NCBI GenBank assembly: GCA_015179125.1
Contig: WHVA01000393.1
Coordinates: 45,930 to 109,929 of the forward strand
DNA: 64,000 bases
From: Gautieria morchelliformis
Lineage: Eukaryota > Basidiomycota > Agaricomycetes > Gomphales > Gomphaceae
Reading direction: 5' to 3'
In this document: positions 1 through 11,853 of the stretch, in pieces
Layout of the letters: each line of letters opens with the position of its first letter
Numbering within the stretch: the stretch's first letter is position 1
Translations under genes and position numbers: made by a program
Notes under the pieces: generated by a model
The model's input: the letters and a program-made list of their open reading frames with translations, nothing else
Databases searched by the model: none
What the model was told of the DNA's origin: nothing

Positions 1-407
1 CACCACTACAACAGCTGGAGTCAGGCCAGCACTTTCCATTGTTTGTCTTTTGCGAACTCGGCTGTCGTTGATTCAAACTCGCTTCAACTCGCATCGAGTC
101 GAAGGAGCCCTAAGCCACAGAGCGTCGAGCCAACCTAGGCACAGCAACACACGAGCTCATATTAATGCTGAATTGATAGTCCAGACCCAGGTTGGCATAA
201 GCAAGCGAATTCGAGGTCATGGTGAGTAGTCACATAAGAACAAGCTAACATAGAAACGATGCGGTGAAGTTCCCGTAGCGGCAGACCCAGGGTGGGTAGC
301 AGAACTAACGCAAAACGACTAAGACAAGAAGTGGGTGTACTTTTTCCAAGAAAGAAGTTGTTAGAATAGCCAGATGTCTCGCTTGCTCGCGGCTCGGGAT
401 AGTCTTC
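1..407. other. No gene supported; 3' flank of the RNA-binding protein gene
   Basis: I find no reading frame here with family character or consistent splice sites. The stretch lies downstream of the stop codon of the minus-strand RRM gene and probably holds its 3' UTR. A short plus-strand ATG near 220 followed by a GTGAGT donor could be the start of a tiny spliced leader peptide, but nothing else supports it. Confidence 0.4.
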
Positions 408-2359
408 TCATGGTCTCCGCGCGTAAGAACCAGGATCTCCAGAGTCTCGCCCCAGACGGGGAGGGTAATCCCTCTCACGAGGGCCGCCACCCCCACTAGG
501 GGGCCTACCCTGTGCGGACCCAGGGGCGGGGTAGCCACTAGCGAAGTTTCCGGACGATGGTGGATACGGTGGTCCGCCGGAGTAACCCACTGGAGGTTGA
601 GGTCCAGATGGGTAGGGTGGTCCAGGCCTAGCCACGGGACTTTGGGAGCGCCGTCTATGCAGTACCCAGGTCAAGCATGCCTCAAGTATACAACATTTTG
701 GTTCTCACCGGTACCTCGCTCCGCCGGGTCCATCCATAGGGCCAGGACCAGAGCGTCCAGTGTCAGGATAGCGAGCGCCGGGGGGAGGCGTAACATGACG
801 ACCGCGGTAGTCAGGAACTGGAGGATAATCTCTGGAACCAGTGTCAGCGTAATCTTGGACACGGATGCTAAGCTAAAAGGTTGATAATGACCTTGGAGGC
901 ATAGCCTTATCATAATCGTCGCGCACTCGAGGAGGCGTTCTAGACCTCCCACCGCCCACAGGGGGAGGGTAAACAGGGTAGCGATCATTTGGAGGAGCGA
1001 GCCCCATCCTCTTGTCATAGCCGCCACGAGCATCATATATATCTCGTAGAGGTGGGGGAGGCACATAGCCAGGCCGAGCAGGATAGTCAACATCAGGGTA
1101 GTAGCCTGGACGACTGTCATAACGAGGAGGGGGAGGTCCCCTAAAGTCCCGTCTATAATCTTCTACATCGCGAGAAGAGCGAGGTGTAGGAAAATCTCGG
1201 TAGTCCCTGGGCGGAGAAATTGGACGAATATCTCTTGACCTATAGTCGCGTGTATCTCTGGGGGGCAGAGTTGGATAATCGTAGCCAAAACGTGCATCCC
1301 TGACTGGAGGAGCACGGTAGTCGTCGCGGTAGGGCGAGTAACCTCGAGGGGGAGGGGGCGGAGGTGCCGGTGCTGGGAAATCTCTGGGTGGGTGAGACAC
1401 TCGATCTAACAGCGTAGCTTCAGGTTTACGATGTCCACTTATAACCGGGAGTGAGGGATGATGGAGAAACGAATAATAAGGATGACGTACATAGTTACGA
1501 CATGGTTCGGACACTCTCTAATCAAGAACAAGTATTAGAGAGACAGAGGGTAGAGAAACTTAGAAATACCTGGCCCAGTGACCCATTTGGCCGCATTTGA
1601 AACAGGCGCCTGGCTCGCCAGGAAACTTGGCAGTCCTACCACCACCATGTGAGAGTTCTACACGAATTTTATTACCCATGAAGTAGCCTTCATGATACTT
1701 GGCAACGCTCTCTTGCGCAGCATCACGATCCACGAATTCCTGCACGGTTGTCAAACTGTACCCGAACAGTAGCTAGACCAGCATCACGTACAACAAACCC
1801 AAAACCAAGCCTAACGTCAGGTGGAATACAAGTGAGCAGAGCGGACAGGGTTAGCCTGACATAAACAAACGTACTTCAATTCGATAGAAGCGATCTGACC
1901 GATTTTTCCAAAACAACTTTGTAGGTCCTCCTCACGAGTGTGCTCGGGTAGACCACCTACGTAGACCTTGTTGGGCTTTAGAGCACCACGCAAGACAAAG
2001 TGATTAACCAGAGAAAGCGCATGAGCCCGAGTTCAGACATCAAAAAGCGAGAAGGAACACGACGCCCAGGTAGAGCAGGAAGGCAGGAGAAATGTTCTAA
2101 GCACCTTGATCTGTTTTTCTCGATAGATGGTACCGGGCTTCGCCCCAGGGACACCTAGATCTGGGCCTCCAGCGATTTTGGAGGGAAGCAGAGGTCCAGG
2201 ATCCTCCAACTCGCTGGCGGCAGCGCCTGCATCTCCATTTTGTGCGACAGCACTCTCATGGGTATCGTTCATATGAACCATACTTGACTCGTCATTTGCG
2301 GGATCTATGCCCCAAGAGTCCTGAGGGTTGGAAGCTTCAACAGATGGGGGAGACGACAT
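408..2359 (-). CDS. SR-like RNA-binding protein with one RRM and a CCHC zinc knuckle
   Basis: Eight exons (minus): 2105-2359, 1875-1975, 1792-1810, 1570-1739, 1491-1517, 892-1437, 715-831, 408-654. They sum to 494 codons (493 aa). After an acidic N-terminus (about 85 aa) comes an RRM with RNP2 KVYVGGL and, formed only after splicing exons 2-4, RNP1 KLGFGFVEF. A perfect zinc knuckle CFKCGQMGHWAREC follows, completed across the fourth intron. The rest (about 290 aa) is a low-complexity tail rich in R, D, Y, P and G with many RD/RS/RY pairs. This is the layout of RSZ/SRSF7-type splicing factors, which bind pre-mRNA through the RRM and knuckle and recruit spliceosome parts through the tail. Family placement is inference. 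The start is the first ATG of the open frame; all introns are GT-AG and 52-129 nt. It could equally be a general mRNP protein. Confidence 0.85.
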
Positions 2360-2493
2360 TGATGCTGAGTTTCTCAGGAGTTGAGCGCTTATATACGGGG
2401 TGGTCTGTGCACAATTATGTAAACACCTAGTATATTAATAACGAGGAGCACCAGTCCATGGTCCGGTTATAAAAACAGAGAAAAGGTCCAACA

Positions 2494-4528
2494 TCATGCC
2501 AAGAGAGTCCATGAGCCCCCGACCAATGCAAGGAGTGTCATCAACCCCACTCCAAGGATACCACGAGCATCCGTAAAGATGGCGACAGGCCTTTGTGCCG
2601 TGTTGCCCTTCGCGCTAGACGTGGCGGTAGAAGAACCAGTTCCGGAACCGGAAGAACCAGCCGGTGCAGTTGGAGCAAAGGTAGTCTGTGCGTTGGCGAG
2701 GCAAGAAGTGGCTGCTGCTGCTGCTGCTGAGGAAGACGGTGGATTGGAAACTACAGTCGCATTTCCAGAAAAATCACAAGACTGAGAGTTGCGGTTGGTG
2801 ACGTCGTAGAACTGTGAGAAGACGTAATCCAACTTGGTTACTAGTCATACAGATCCAAGTCAGTAATAGGTTTGTTTGGCCTGCATGTATGGAAGGAACA
2901 TGCCTGGAGAACAGAACGACAAAGAGCCATACTGCCCAGCAGAACCAGAACCTCCGATGGCAGAACAACTACCGCCCTGCTGCCCCAACAAGGAACAAGC
3001 CGTGTCGGTTAATGAACCAATGACGGCAGGCTCTCCAGGGCTATTGGTCTCCTTGAAAGTGCAACTGAAAGAATTCTGAGCAAGACACTGACACGCGGTG
3101 TCATTGGGAGTGGGCGGGAGCGTAGAAGAGGCTAAGAAAGTTGAATTCGGCTGGGGGCAGGCCGGGAACTGAGTCTGGCCAGCTGCCGACTGGCTTGGAC
3201 TGTTAATAAATGTCACGTTATTATATTGTGCCTTCAGGAGGTTAAAGTCGTTGGATGTGGTTACGGTTGTGTTATCAGGGGATAAGGTGATCATTCCAAA
3301 GTTGCCCTGGGCGGGAAAGTACGAGAAAGCTAAGCCGCCCGACCAGTTGGGAACCATCTCTGGGCCGAACAAGGCCTGAACCTCAGTCCAGAGACGCGGA
3401 GGAGACGTGTTACAACCAAACTCGCTGAAGTAAGCGGGGATATTAAGGTCGGAGAAGTCATCATTCGTTCCGGCATACGCGCTCTGGAAGTTAGAATTGC
3501 CACACCACTCACTATTACATTGCATGAGAGCTTATATGAAGCATGAAAGGTGGTAATCTTACTAGTTATTTAACCCAAACAAATCGATTGAAGTAGCATC
3601 CGAGTTGCAACCTAGGTAGTGTGCCAGAGGGTCCTGGGATACCGTGAGCTCGACTAACAACTAAACAAATGCATCTTACACGCCATGTTGCAGGACCATC
3701 GGTAGAAGCGTATGCCACTATCAGTCACGTCAGAGAATAGGTCAAGCAGTAATTTCATATATGTACCAACCTAGGGCACTCGATCCCTTTGACTTGAGGT
3801 ATGCTTTGACATCTCTTGCTGCCGCTTTGATATATGGCGCAGCCGCAGTGACGTTCGGCATTGTGTCAGCTTGGGCAACAATTTCATTCCCGATATTAAA
3901 AGCAAGAACGTTGTCGTATTTCAAGAAAGTATTGACTGTGTTGAGATAGAGGTTCAGAAAATTTGTGGTCCAGCTCGGGTTTGTTCGGTCAATAGAGCCA
4001 TTTACAGGAAGGGAAAGATCGATTCTATCTCGTGGAGATTATTAGCAGCAGATACTTCTTGAGGCTGTAACTCACATGGCATAGATTCCGGCACCACTCA
4101 ATGCTTGCATGCACGAATCGTGGTTCAGCGACGAGTTCACAGAATAGGCCCGGATGGCATTTACACCTAGCTGTTGGAGAAATGGTAGGTCTCTGGCGCA
4201 GCCAGCCGAGTCGGCTAGGGGATCTGAGAACATGACGTTGTTTAAGTGTGTGCCGCTAGTTGAACATATCTAACGTACCTATAAAGTCTATAGGCTCGGG
4301 GAATCCTCCGTTGTTAACCAAATCGCCTTCGAAACGAAAAGAAAAGCAGTTTAAGTTATAATGCCCCTCAATAAAGCTGGACATACCTTGCTGTTGGTAA
4401 GCAATGCCCTTGATGTAGAAACGTGTTCCATCATCCTGGTATAGAAACCTTCCGCTGCGAGTAACATTGGGGAGAGCGAAGGTAGAGGTGACTCCCGCCA
4501 AGATGGCGAGAGCATTTGTAAAATGCAT
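2494..4528 (-). CDS. GH72 beta-1,3-glucanosyltransferase, GPI-anchored, with X8/CBM43 domain
   Basis: Eight exons (minus): 4387-4528, 4279-4326, 4076-4223, 4024-3771, 3680-3717, 3563-3633, 2904-3511, 2494-2840; 551 aa. Residues 1-18 form a signal peptide. The GH72 domain follows, with acid/base Glu160 in GNEIV and nucleophile Glu264 in YFSEFGC, spaced as in yeast Gas1. Around residues 345-440 is a cysteine-rich X8 (CBM43) domain, then a Ser/Thr/Ala-rich stalk and a hydrophobic C-terminus typical of GPI attachment. Such enzymes (Gas/Gel/Phr) cut and rejoin beta-1,3-glucan chains at the plasma membrane and cell wall. The intron at 2841-2903 seems to use a GC donor (GCATGT). The stop lies 134 bp upstream of the RRM gene start, on the same strand. 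Family assignment is secure; which paralogue (GEL1/2/4) is not. Confidence 0.92.
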
Positions 4529-4734
4529 GACCAGGGCGAAAATACGGGGAAGAACAGAGGGATGATGGGAAAATGGTACACTTCTTATACAGATACACTG
4601 CTATTAGACGCGTTATTAATAACTGTTCCCGCGTACGCAGTAGGCGTCTAATTGTAGCTTATGTAACAGTTCGTGGTTTGACCGTCAAATATTCTCGCTG
4701 CCCAGAAACCTGTGTCTTCATAATTCCTACTCTC

Positions 4735-5983
4735 CTACAACATCGCATGTAAAACTTCCTCGAAGACAGCGCCTGGCAATCCATCTGGCACAAACATTCT
4801 GAGTCATGAAGCCAGTCAATGAAGTCATGTGTGGCCATGTATTTTTATGGATCAAATCGGGTTCTGTATGTGTGACAACTGTGCTGGTGGTCAATGGTTG
4901 GGTTGGGCGCGCAAATATACTTGCATACCTCACGAAGTATGGCAAGAGCGAGAGGGTGAGAGCCGCAAACGACGCCCAAAGTAACCATAAGGCTGTGCCA
5001 AAGGATACCTCGATGCCAAGGGCAACCCCAGGTTGCACCTGGAAACAACTAATCCGTCAGGTAAGGTGCTCGTGAGAGATCACGTACGGTTAGGTTGTTG
5101 ATGGACTGCATCTGCTTGATTATGGCCGTCCAAATGGATGCAGCTACAAGCAGCAAGATGGTACCCAGTGCAGCAAAAACCGAGGCCGCCACAAAGGATA
5201 TAGCAGACTTTGGTATACCACTACATAGCCATAAGTTGTTAACCTGTGGTATATAGTGGGGACTCGCCTGATCATAGCCAAAATTGTACAGAGTGAACCG
5301 ATGAAAATGAGGAAAAACGAGGCCCGGGATGCTGTCTCTAGGAAGGGGGTATTGCTGAAAGTTGAATTCTGACTCGTCACTATGAACCGCGTCTGGACGG
5401 TGTAGTTGCTTGGTACGTCTGCCAAAATCGAGTCGAAGGGGGTGAACTTTTTAGCAAAAGAACCATTTGAACATGTTCCGTGCGATGATTGTTCATAAGC
5501 ACAATGGGAATACAGGCCCCAAGCATATGACTGTCGTATGCCCTGCTGCTGCTCAAGTGGAGCGGACGCATTGGTATTGAACAGGCCGGGCGTAGGGTCA
5601 CCGGTGGCTGCTGCTAAACCGACGCTAAAACACTAATTGAGATCAGGTGCGAGACATGATGCAAGAATGTTTACCCATAAGCAGACATGTTCACAGACAC
5701 CTTACGCTAGACGTCAGCTCTTGAGTTATGCCAAGGGTACGGTACGTACCATAGCGATTCCACGAGGGACCGTGGACACATTGATTTGGCCCACCTAATG
5801 GAGAGCTGAGCAAAGTTGCAAGATTTGACAGCATTTTTACCTCAGAGGCTGAACACTTACGTGCATGAAAATGAGAAGGAGGAGGGAAACAAATCTTTCA
5901 GGAGCATGAGTAGACGAAATGAACGCGACTTTGAGGACTTACGATAGAAGTGTAGCTCCTCTGATGCATGTCTCGCCTTTCAT
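4735..5983 (-). CDS. SUR7/PalI-family four-helix plasma membrane protein
   Basis: Eight exons (minus): 5943-5983, 5861-5894, 5750-5794, 5675-5700, 5268-5624, 5088-5220, 4929-5038, 4735-4798; 269 aa. The first helix (LLSFVSLLLLIF) is split by an intron. A long extracellular loop follows with CAYEQSSHGTC, the paired-cysteine signature of the SUR7/PalI (Rim9) fold, then three more helices and a short C-terminal tail. Known members sit in eisosome patches or in the Rim/Pal ambient-pH sensing complex; which role applies here cannot be told. One exon is only 26 nt. The intron 5221-5267 has a GC donor (GCGAGT). The start ATG at 5981-5983 was chosen because only it gives an in-frame first helix after splicing. 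The gene is divergent from ATG26. Confidence 0.85.
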
Positions 5984-6456
5984 AATAAGTAGAATAGAGG
6001 GTATCGAAAGGACTTGAGCAAACGCCTCGAGGCGAACCAAGGGCTTGCGAACCTAGGGCCGCACGCGCGACGCATGGTTCGGAGTTTCAGCACTAAACGT
6101 AGAAACCGAATGGGCCAGGTTCTCAGATTATGGTTATGGTTCTGGTGCATGGAAGGTGTATGTATTACTTTGGAGAGCCCCTGTCTTGAAACGAAAATGG
6201 AAAAACTAAGCATTCTGAAGAGACATGATTCTGACTGGGTTTCTACTAGTTGCAAGCTCAGCTAGACGGCATCTGCCGCCTGTGGCCATAATGAGTAAGA
6301 CACCTCGCTTCGTTCTATCGCGGTCTTGTACGCTGAGGCCTACAGTAATATCTTCATCCCCGCAAAAATTATCTTCTACATAGTTAGAGACGAGCACTAA
6401 GGAACTTCTACCCTAGGTCCCTAACGTTCATAATCGTTACCATAATCGTTACCATC
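5984..6456. promoter_or_regulatory. Divergent promoter region between SUR7-like gene and ATG26-like gene
   Basis: These 473 bp separate two start codons facing away from each other, so both promoters must lie here. Just before the ATG26 start the 12-nt motif CATAATCGTTAC is repeated in tandem (about 6429-6452), which may be a binding site or simply a slipped repeat. I see no clear TATA box. No coding frame in the interval has family character. Confidence 0.5.
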
Positions 6457-9400
6457 ATGGCATCGCCGCCTCACCCTCCACAGAAACCTATGAACCCTAT
6501 CCCCGGGACCACTATTGACACTTCACTACGCACTCTCGGCCTTCCAACCAGTTCCAACCTGGAGCAGAACGATAGTGGCGACCAGTCCGCCACTCTGTTT
6601 CGCTCCCCGTCAGGCAGCTTTGTAAGGCGCACCGTGGAGAAGACTATGGAAAAGCTGTCTAGAAGTGGCAGTCGTCAGCACCCCCCCTCCAAGTCTGAAG
6701 AAAACAAAGTATCTGCGCGTAGACGACTCTTTAGTCTAAATAGAAGAGCCAAGGACCAAGAGCACCCAACCGGTCAGGAATCAAGTGACAGTGAGTATGG
6801 TCTGTCGCGTGCTCAGAGTATTTTAACACCTTTGTTTCCTCAGGAGGGAGGCAGCCACCTACCCTTTCACATAGTCTTGAGGCTCCCGTTGCTAAGTCGA
6901 CGCCACCTACGTCCCGTACCTCCGAGGACTCGCCTTTCATACGCCCGCCCTCTCCAGTGGATGACGCATCACCCCCTTCCCGACCCGGCTTAATGAACTT
7001 CCGGGGCTCCGGTTCTGTCAGTTGTAGTATAAGCTCGAGGATTTGCAGTACTCTGACTCGTTGCATATGTTTTAGTTGCGACCTGGTACACAAACCCTCA
7101 TCCAGGCTCTTCAAGCCATCCCATGGACAGATGAGCCCGACCGGGATGATGGAGAGAATTCGTCGAATTCCGAGGATGTTAGAACGGACACGGAAGATGA
7201 AGGTGAATTTCATCCGATTTATGTTGCTTCAAATCATTGATTATCTGACCCTCCAAACATTAGCCCCTGTGTTGGCATCCTCTATCCATGCTATTCATCG
7301 TCCTCTTGCACATGTTCGTCGCGGAGATACCCCCTTTCTCTCACAAACGCCTGGACAAGATGGAGAGTACTTTGGCTATAATCATGGATCGGTCTCGCAA
7401 ATCCAAACCCCAGAGGATACGATCGAGGAAGACTTTGAGTTGAGCGGCACAGACATATCTGCTCAGAAGGGCAAAGCACCCATTCGCCCAGAAGTGAAGA
7501 CCCAAACAAACCGACATACAAGAGGTCCTATGTTGCGGGCTGGGAGCATGGCAACTGTTCGAGTGCAGCGAAGAGCCAAATTAGCCTCTAAGCTGCGAGA
7601 GGTTTTCGATCTCAATGACATAAATGAGGTGGTGGCAGGTTCATATTTCTACAATCATCCCGGTCCTTCAGGCTCATTATGAAAGCAGAAATGCCGTGTT
7701 GGTTGCTCCGTTCTGTTCGTGAGTGATACGCGACATAATATGCATCATCTTCTCCACCCATCGGACTAAAGTGATGATGGCAGTCTTACAGGGTTATCTG
7801 TACCTCACTAACGCACACCTCTGCTTCTTTGCTCATATCCCGGCTCGCGAGGTGCGTTCATGATGCCAGTATAACGTTTACACTGACTCATATTCTCCGC
7901 TTTCAGGATCAAATCTTGAAGTCAGGCTCTCTCAACAAGAAGGCACAACGGACAAAGCGCTGGACAAAGCATTGGTTCGTCCTGAAGAATGATGTTCTCT
8001 CATGGTACAATTCTTCATCAGTCCGTTTTTCCTCCTCGATTCTCATTCAAGTGGCTGACTACATCATCTCTAGGACCCTTACTTCCCTCGAGGCGTCATC
8101 GATTTAAGGTATGCTGTTTCTTGCGAGGCGATGGCCGAGAAAGGATTTAAGCTGCGTACCAATGACCGGTCTGTTTCTCTGTTTGCGGACTCGGGGGCGA
8201 GCAGAGAGGAATGGGTAAAGGCAATACGGAAGGTATGTATCGCAACTCGTACTTTTTTGTGTTGTACCGAACTGTCTCTGGTTAAGCTCATTTTTAAAGC
8301 GCAAAACATGGGTGAAAGTGTTAAGGTCGGCATACACTTCCTCCTCTTAGCTCGGGGGTATTGAGACCTTTTCCAAACAAAGATTGCCATACCCTACTCC
8401 TTGATTGTGGATGTAGACAAGTCTTCAGCGATGGACTTTAGCGAGACGCTGGAAGTAAAAGTGATAGACAAAGTATCGAGTTATTCCGTGGACTCCTATT
8501 TCTTCGCTTATTTCCAAGATCTTACGCTGGCTCTTGAGCAAATTCGGGACCTCGTGCGATCATATAAACAATCCCCCACTCAAGTAACATCTGTTGAAGT
8601 CAAAGATACCACAGCTGTACGAGTACCTGGCGCCGTCGTTCCCAGTCACGCAACAGACAAACCATCGGCCGAGTCCAAGGGTTCCAATTTCAAGATCACC
8701 TCATTATTCAAGCCGTTTACTTCCAATGAGCCGGTCGCTGACCACACGGAGCCAACTACTTCCCCGGACAGCCGACATAGCTACACTGACGGGGACGCCG
8801 CTTCGACTCCACCACAAGATGAGTCGTCTTCATCAGTCAGCACCTTACATGGACGACCTCTACCTTTTCCCATTCTTCCATCACACCCGGGGCCGTCTGG
8901 CAGGACTTTCCCAGCAGCTCAATCAAAGTCCGTACCAGATGGTTTTAGATCATCTACTTCGCATACAATAAGTAACTGTTCCGACCATACCTACCCACCA
9001 CCCAATTCGCCTGGACCACCTCCTCTTAGTGAGCAGCATGGCTCGTGGAATGTCAGCGTACCTTCATGGCTTCGTGCGCCTGGCCGCCGGGTTTTCAATA
9101 GCATCAATATCTTACAGACCTCATCATCTACTACAAGTGACCGAGTGCAAGAGGTGTACTCACCCGGTTCTATGGATGCTTCAGGTGACAACTCTAACAT
9201 GGGGTTCTCCATCATCGAGGCTAGAGAAGCCGCTGCTGATCCTGAGGTGGTTGCTAAGTTCCGGTCTTCGTTTGCCCTAGACGAGAGGGAGGCATTGTTG
9301 GGATGTATGTATATGACTTCCCGCTGTTCCATGTTTAATATTGGTTCTCAGACATCCCGGGATACCTTTTCCGAGGACTACCTGTTTCTGGGAAATTTTA

Positions 9401-11760
9401 TTTCTCAATGTCCTACCTATGTTTCCGTTCGTCACAGCCTTTGACGAAGACTACAGTATGTTCCTTGTTGCGTGGCTACCCTTGCTGACTCCTCGCTCTC
9501 AGATGATTATCCCCATAGGAGATATCTTCACTTCAGAGAAGTCCAAAGGTTATCGATTCGGCATGCATGGGCTTGTGGTGATCATCAAAGGTCACGAAGA
9601 ATTGTTTTTTGAATTTAACTCTGCCACACGGAGAGATTTGTGTGCTGAACTTCTAGGGAAGCAACTTGAAGACGTTCATGAGCGTGAGGCCCAAGGTGAT
9701 TCGCAGAGCTCACCATCTTCTGCAAAACGCGAAGCTTTGTTCCTCGAAGAGCTTGAGACCCCCAACTTGCTTGCTGACTCTACGCCAAACAATCCATCGG
9801 AGACGGAGACTGACACACTTCCTGCTGTTATGTTCACTTCATCCTCATCGACTTTTCTTACGTTTAAGCCAAGGGAACCCTTGCATTTCACTTTCCTGAC
9901 TATTGGGTCAAGGGGCGACGTTCAGCCATATATTGCTCTTGGGAAGCGCCTCCTCGAGGAAGGGCATCGTGTGCGCATTGCGACCCATGGTGAATTTAAA
10001 GAATGGATTGAGGCGGTGAGTGCCCTGTGCATCTTTGTACGTTTCAGACCAATCTCACAGGATCTGAACGCAGTACAATATTGAGTTTGCGTACGTAGGC
10101 GGAGACCCAGCCGAATTAATGCGGATATGCGTTGAGAATGGAATGTTTACTGTTTCTTTCCTGAAGGAGACAGCGGCAAAAGTCCGTGCTCTTTCCCGCC
10201 CCGTCACTCGGGCTGATACAGAACGTTGCATGATCTTCAGTTCCGAGGGTGGATAGACGACCTATTGAGGACCTCCTGGGAGGCATGCCAAGGCACAGAC
10301 GTCTTAATAGAGAGTCCTAGTGCTATGGGGGGTATCCATATTGCTGAAGCCCTCAGGATACCCTACTTCCGAGCCTTCACAATGCCGTGGACGCGAACTA
10401 GAGCCTACCCGCACGCATTCGCTGTTCCTGATCGCAAGGTACCCAAATCTGATCCTTATCATTGCAGTTCGACTAATACTTCACCTAGATGGGCGGTAGT
10501 TACAATTATATGGTAGAATTGTGTGATGCTACTATCAATGCTCTCGTTCTGACATATCTCTCTAGACTTACGTCATGTTCGATCAGGTCTTTTGGAGAGG
10601 AACATCTGGACAGATAAATCGATGGCGCAGGAAGGTGTTGGGTCTCAACAGTACAAGTCTGGACAAGATGGAACAACACAAGGTGCCTTTCTTATACAAA
10701 TTCAGCCCCGCCATTGTGCCTCCTCCATTAGATTGGTACGAATGGATACGTGTCACGGGTGCGTATGCACTGTATATGTAGAGCCCCCGTCCTTATCGAC
10801 CTCTACAGGCTATTGGTTTCTTGATGATGCCGAAGTCGGTTCCAAGAAATGGTCCCCTCCTGCTAGCCTTCTCAGATTCATCGACACTGCGCACGAGGTC
10901 GGCAAGAAGGTCGTCTATATTGGCTTTGGCAGTATTGTTGTATCCAACCCTGATGCCATGACTAAGTGTGTCGTGGAGGCAGTTCTGAAAAGCGGTGTCC
11001 GTGCTATCTTATCAAAAGGCTGGTCCGACCGGCTTTCTGTCAAGAAGACCACGCCGCTAGATGATTCGGAGGAACCACTTCCTCAAGAAATCTACCCGAT
11101 ATCCTCAATTCCACATGACTGGTTATTCAATCGCATAGACGCAGCCTGTCATCACGGAGGTGCTGGGACTACCGGAGCCAGTCTCAGAGGTAGGTCCTCA
11201 ATGGACAAGGTAGCGAGTCAATGTTTGAAAAATCTTGACAGCTGGCATACCAACAATCATCAAACCCTTCTTTGGTGACCAATTTTTCTGGAGCGACCGG
11301 GTCGAAGCCCTGGGCATAGGATCTGGCGTCCGAAAGCTAACTGTTGAGAACCTCACGGCAGCGCTCGTGGCTGCTACCACCGATGTGAAACAAATTTCAC
11401 GAGCAAAAGTGATTGGTCAAACGATTCGAAGCGTGAGTACTGATGTAATGCAACGTGCCGGCTAATAACCTTCATTAGGAGGATGGTGTCGGAAAGGCCG
11501 TCGAATGTATTTATCGTGACCTAGAGTACGCACGGTCACTGATTAAGCACCTTGACGACTCCGACTTTGAGAACCACCCCCGTGGTTCCCGACCACCATC
11601 GCGTGGCCCCCCTACGCAGAGCTCTAGCGGTTCTGCAAGAGGAGGTCCCGCAAGTGAGGATTGGTCAGTTATCTCTGATCAGGAGGAACACCGTAATTCG
11701 GGTTATGTCGAAGACAGGATGGAGTCGAAGCGCAATAGTAATCCGCCAGTTGGAACTTAA
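6457..11760 (+). CDS. ATG26: Sterol 3-beta-glucosyltransferase (ATG26/UGT51 type)
   Basis: Nineteen exons: 6457-6790, 6844-7016, 7076-7202, 7264-7638, 7686-7718, 7784-7851, 7907-8020, 8074-8232, 8287-8325, 8383-9304, 9352-9455, 9503-10015, 10074-10181, 10241-10438, 10489-10512, 10566-10758, 10809-11189, 11242-11432, 11479-11760. They give 1446 codons (1445 aa) with every phase closed. Domains in order: a disordered Ser/Pro-rich N-terminus, GRAM (about 325-370), PH (about 372-480), a second GRAM (about 770-870), then the glycosyltransferase with [18 protein letters not shown] near residue 949 and the UDP-sugar-binding [13 protein letters not shown] near 1276. The enzyme moves glucose from UDP-glucose to ergosterol at phosphoinositide-bearing membranes; in some yeasts it is needed for pexophagy. 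Exon 15 is a 24-nt microexon (MGGSYNYM). Start context ACCATCATGG is good. It ends 93 bp from the oppositely directed oxygenase gene. Confidence 0.95.
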
Positions 11761-11853
11761 ATCGAGTGAAATGTTTAGTGGTCCATGTTTTGTATCCTGA
11801 GCTACATGTCATCCTTAGAACACCCCTTACATTGTACCATTGACGTCAAGTGG

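Noticed and set aside
780..785. Possible frameshift at a six-G run in the last part of the RRM gene
   Set aside because: Recounting the run (six, not five) puts the C-terminal tail in one frame with no shift.
671..1120. A 149-aa hydrophobic minus-strand frame inside the RRM gene
   Set aside because: It overlaps exons of the RNA-binding protein in another frame; the spliced RRM model explains the same DNA in phase.
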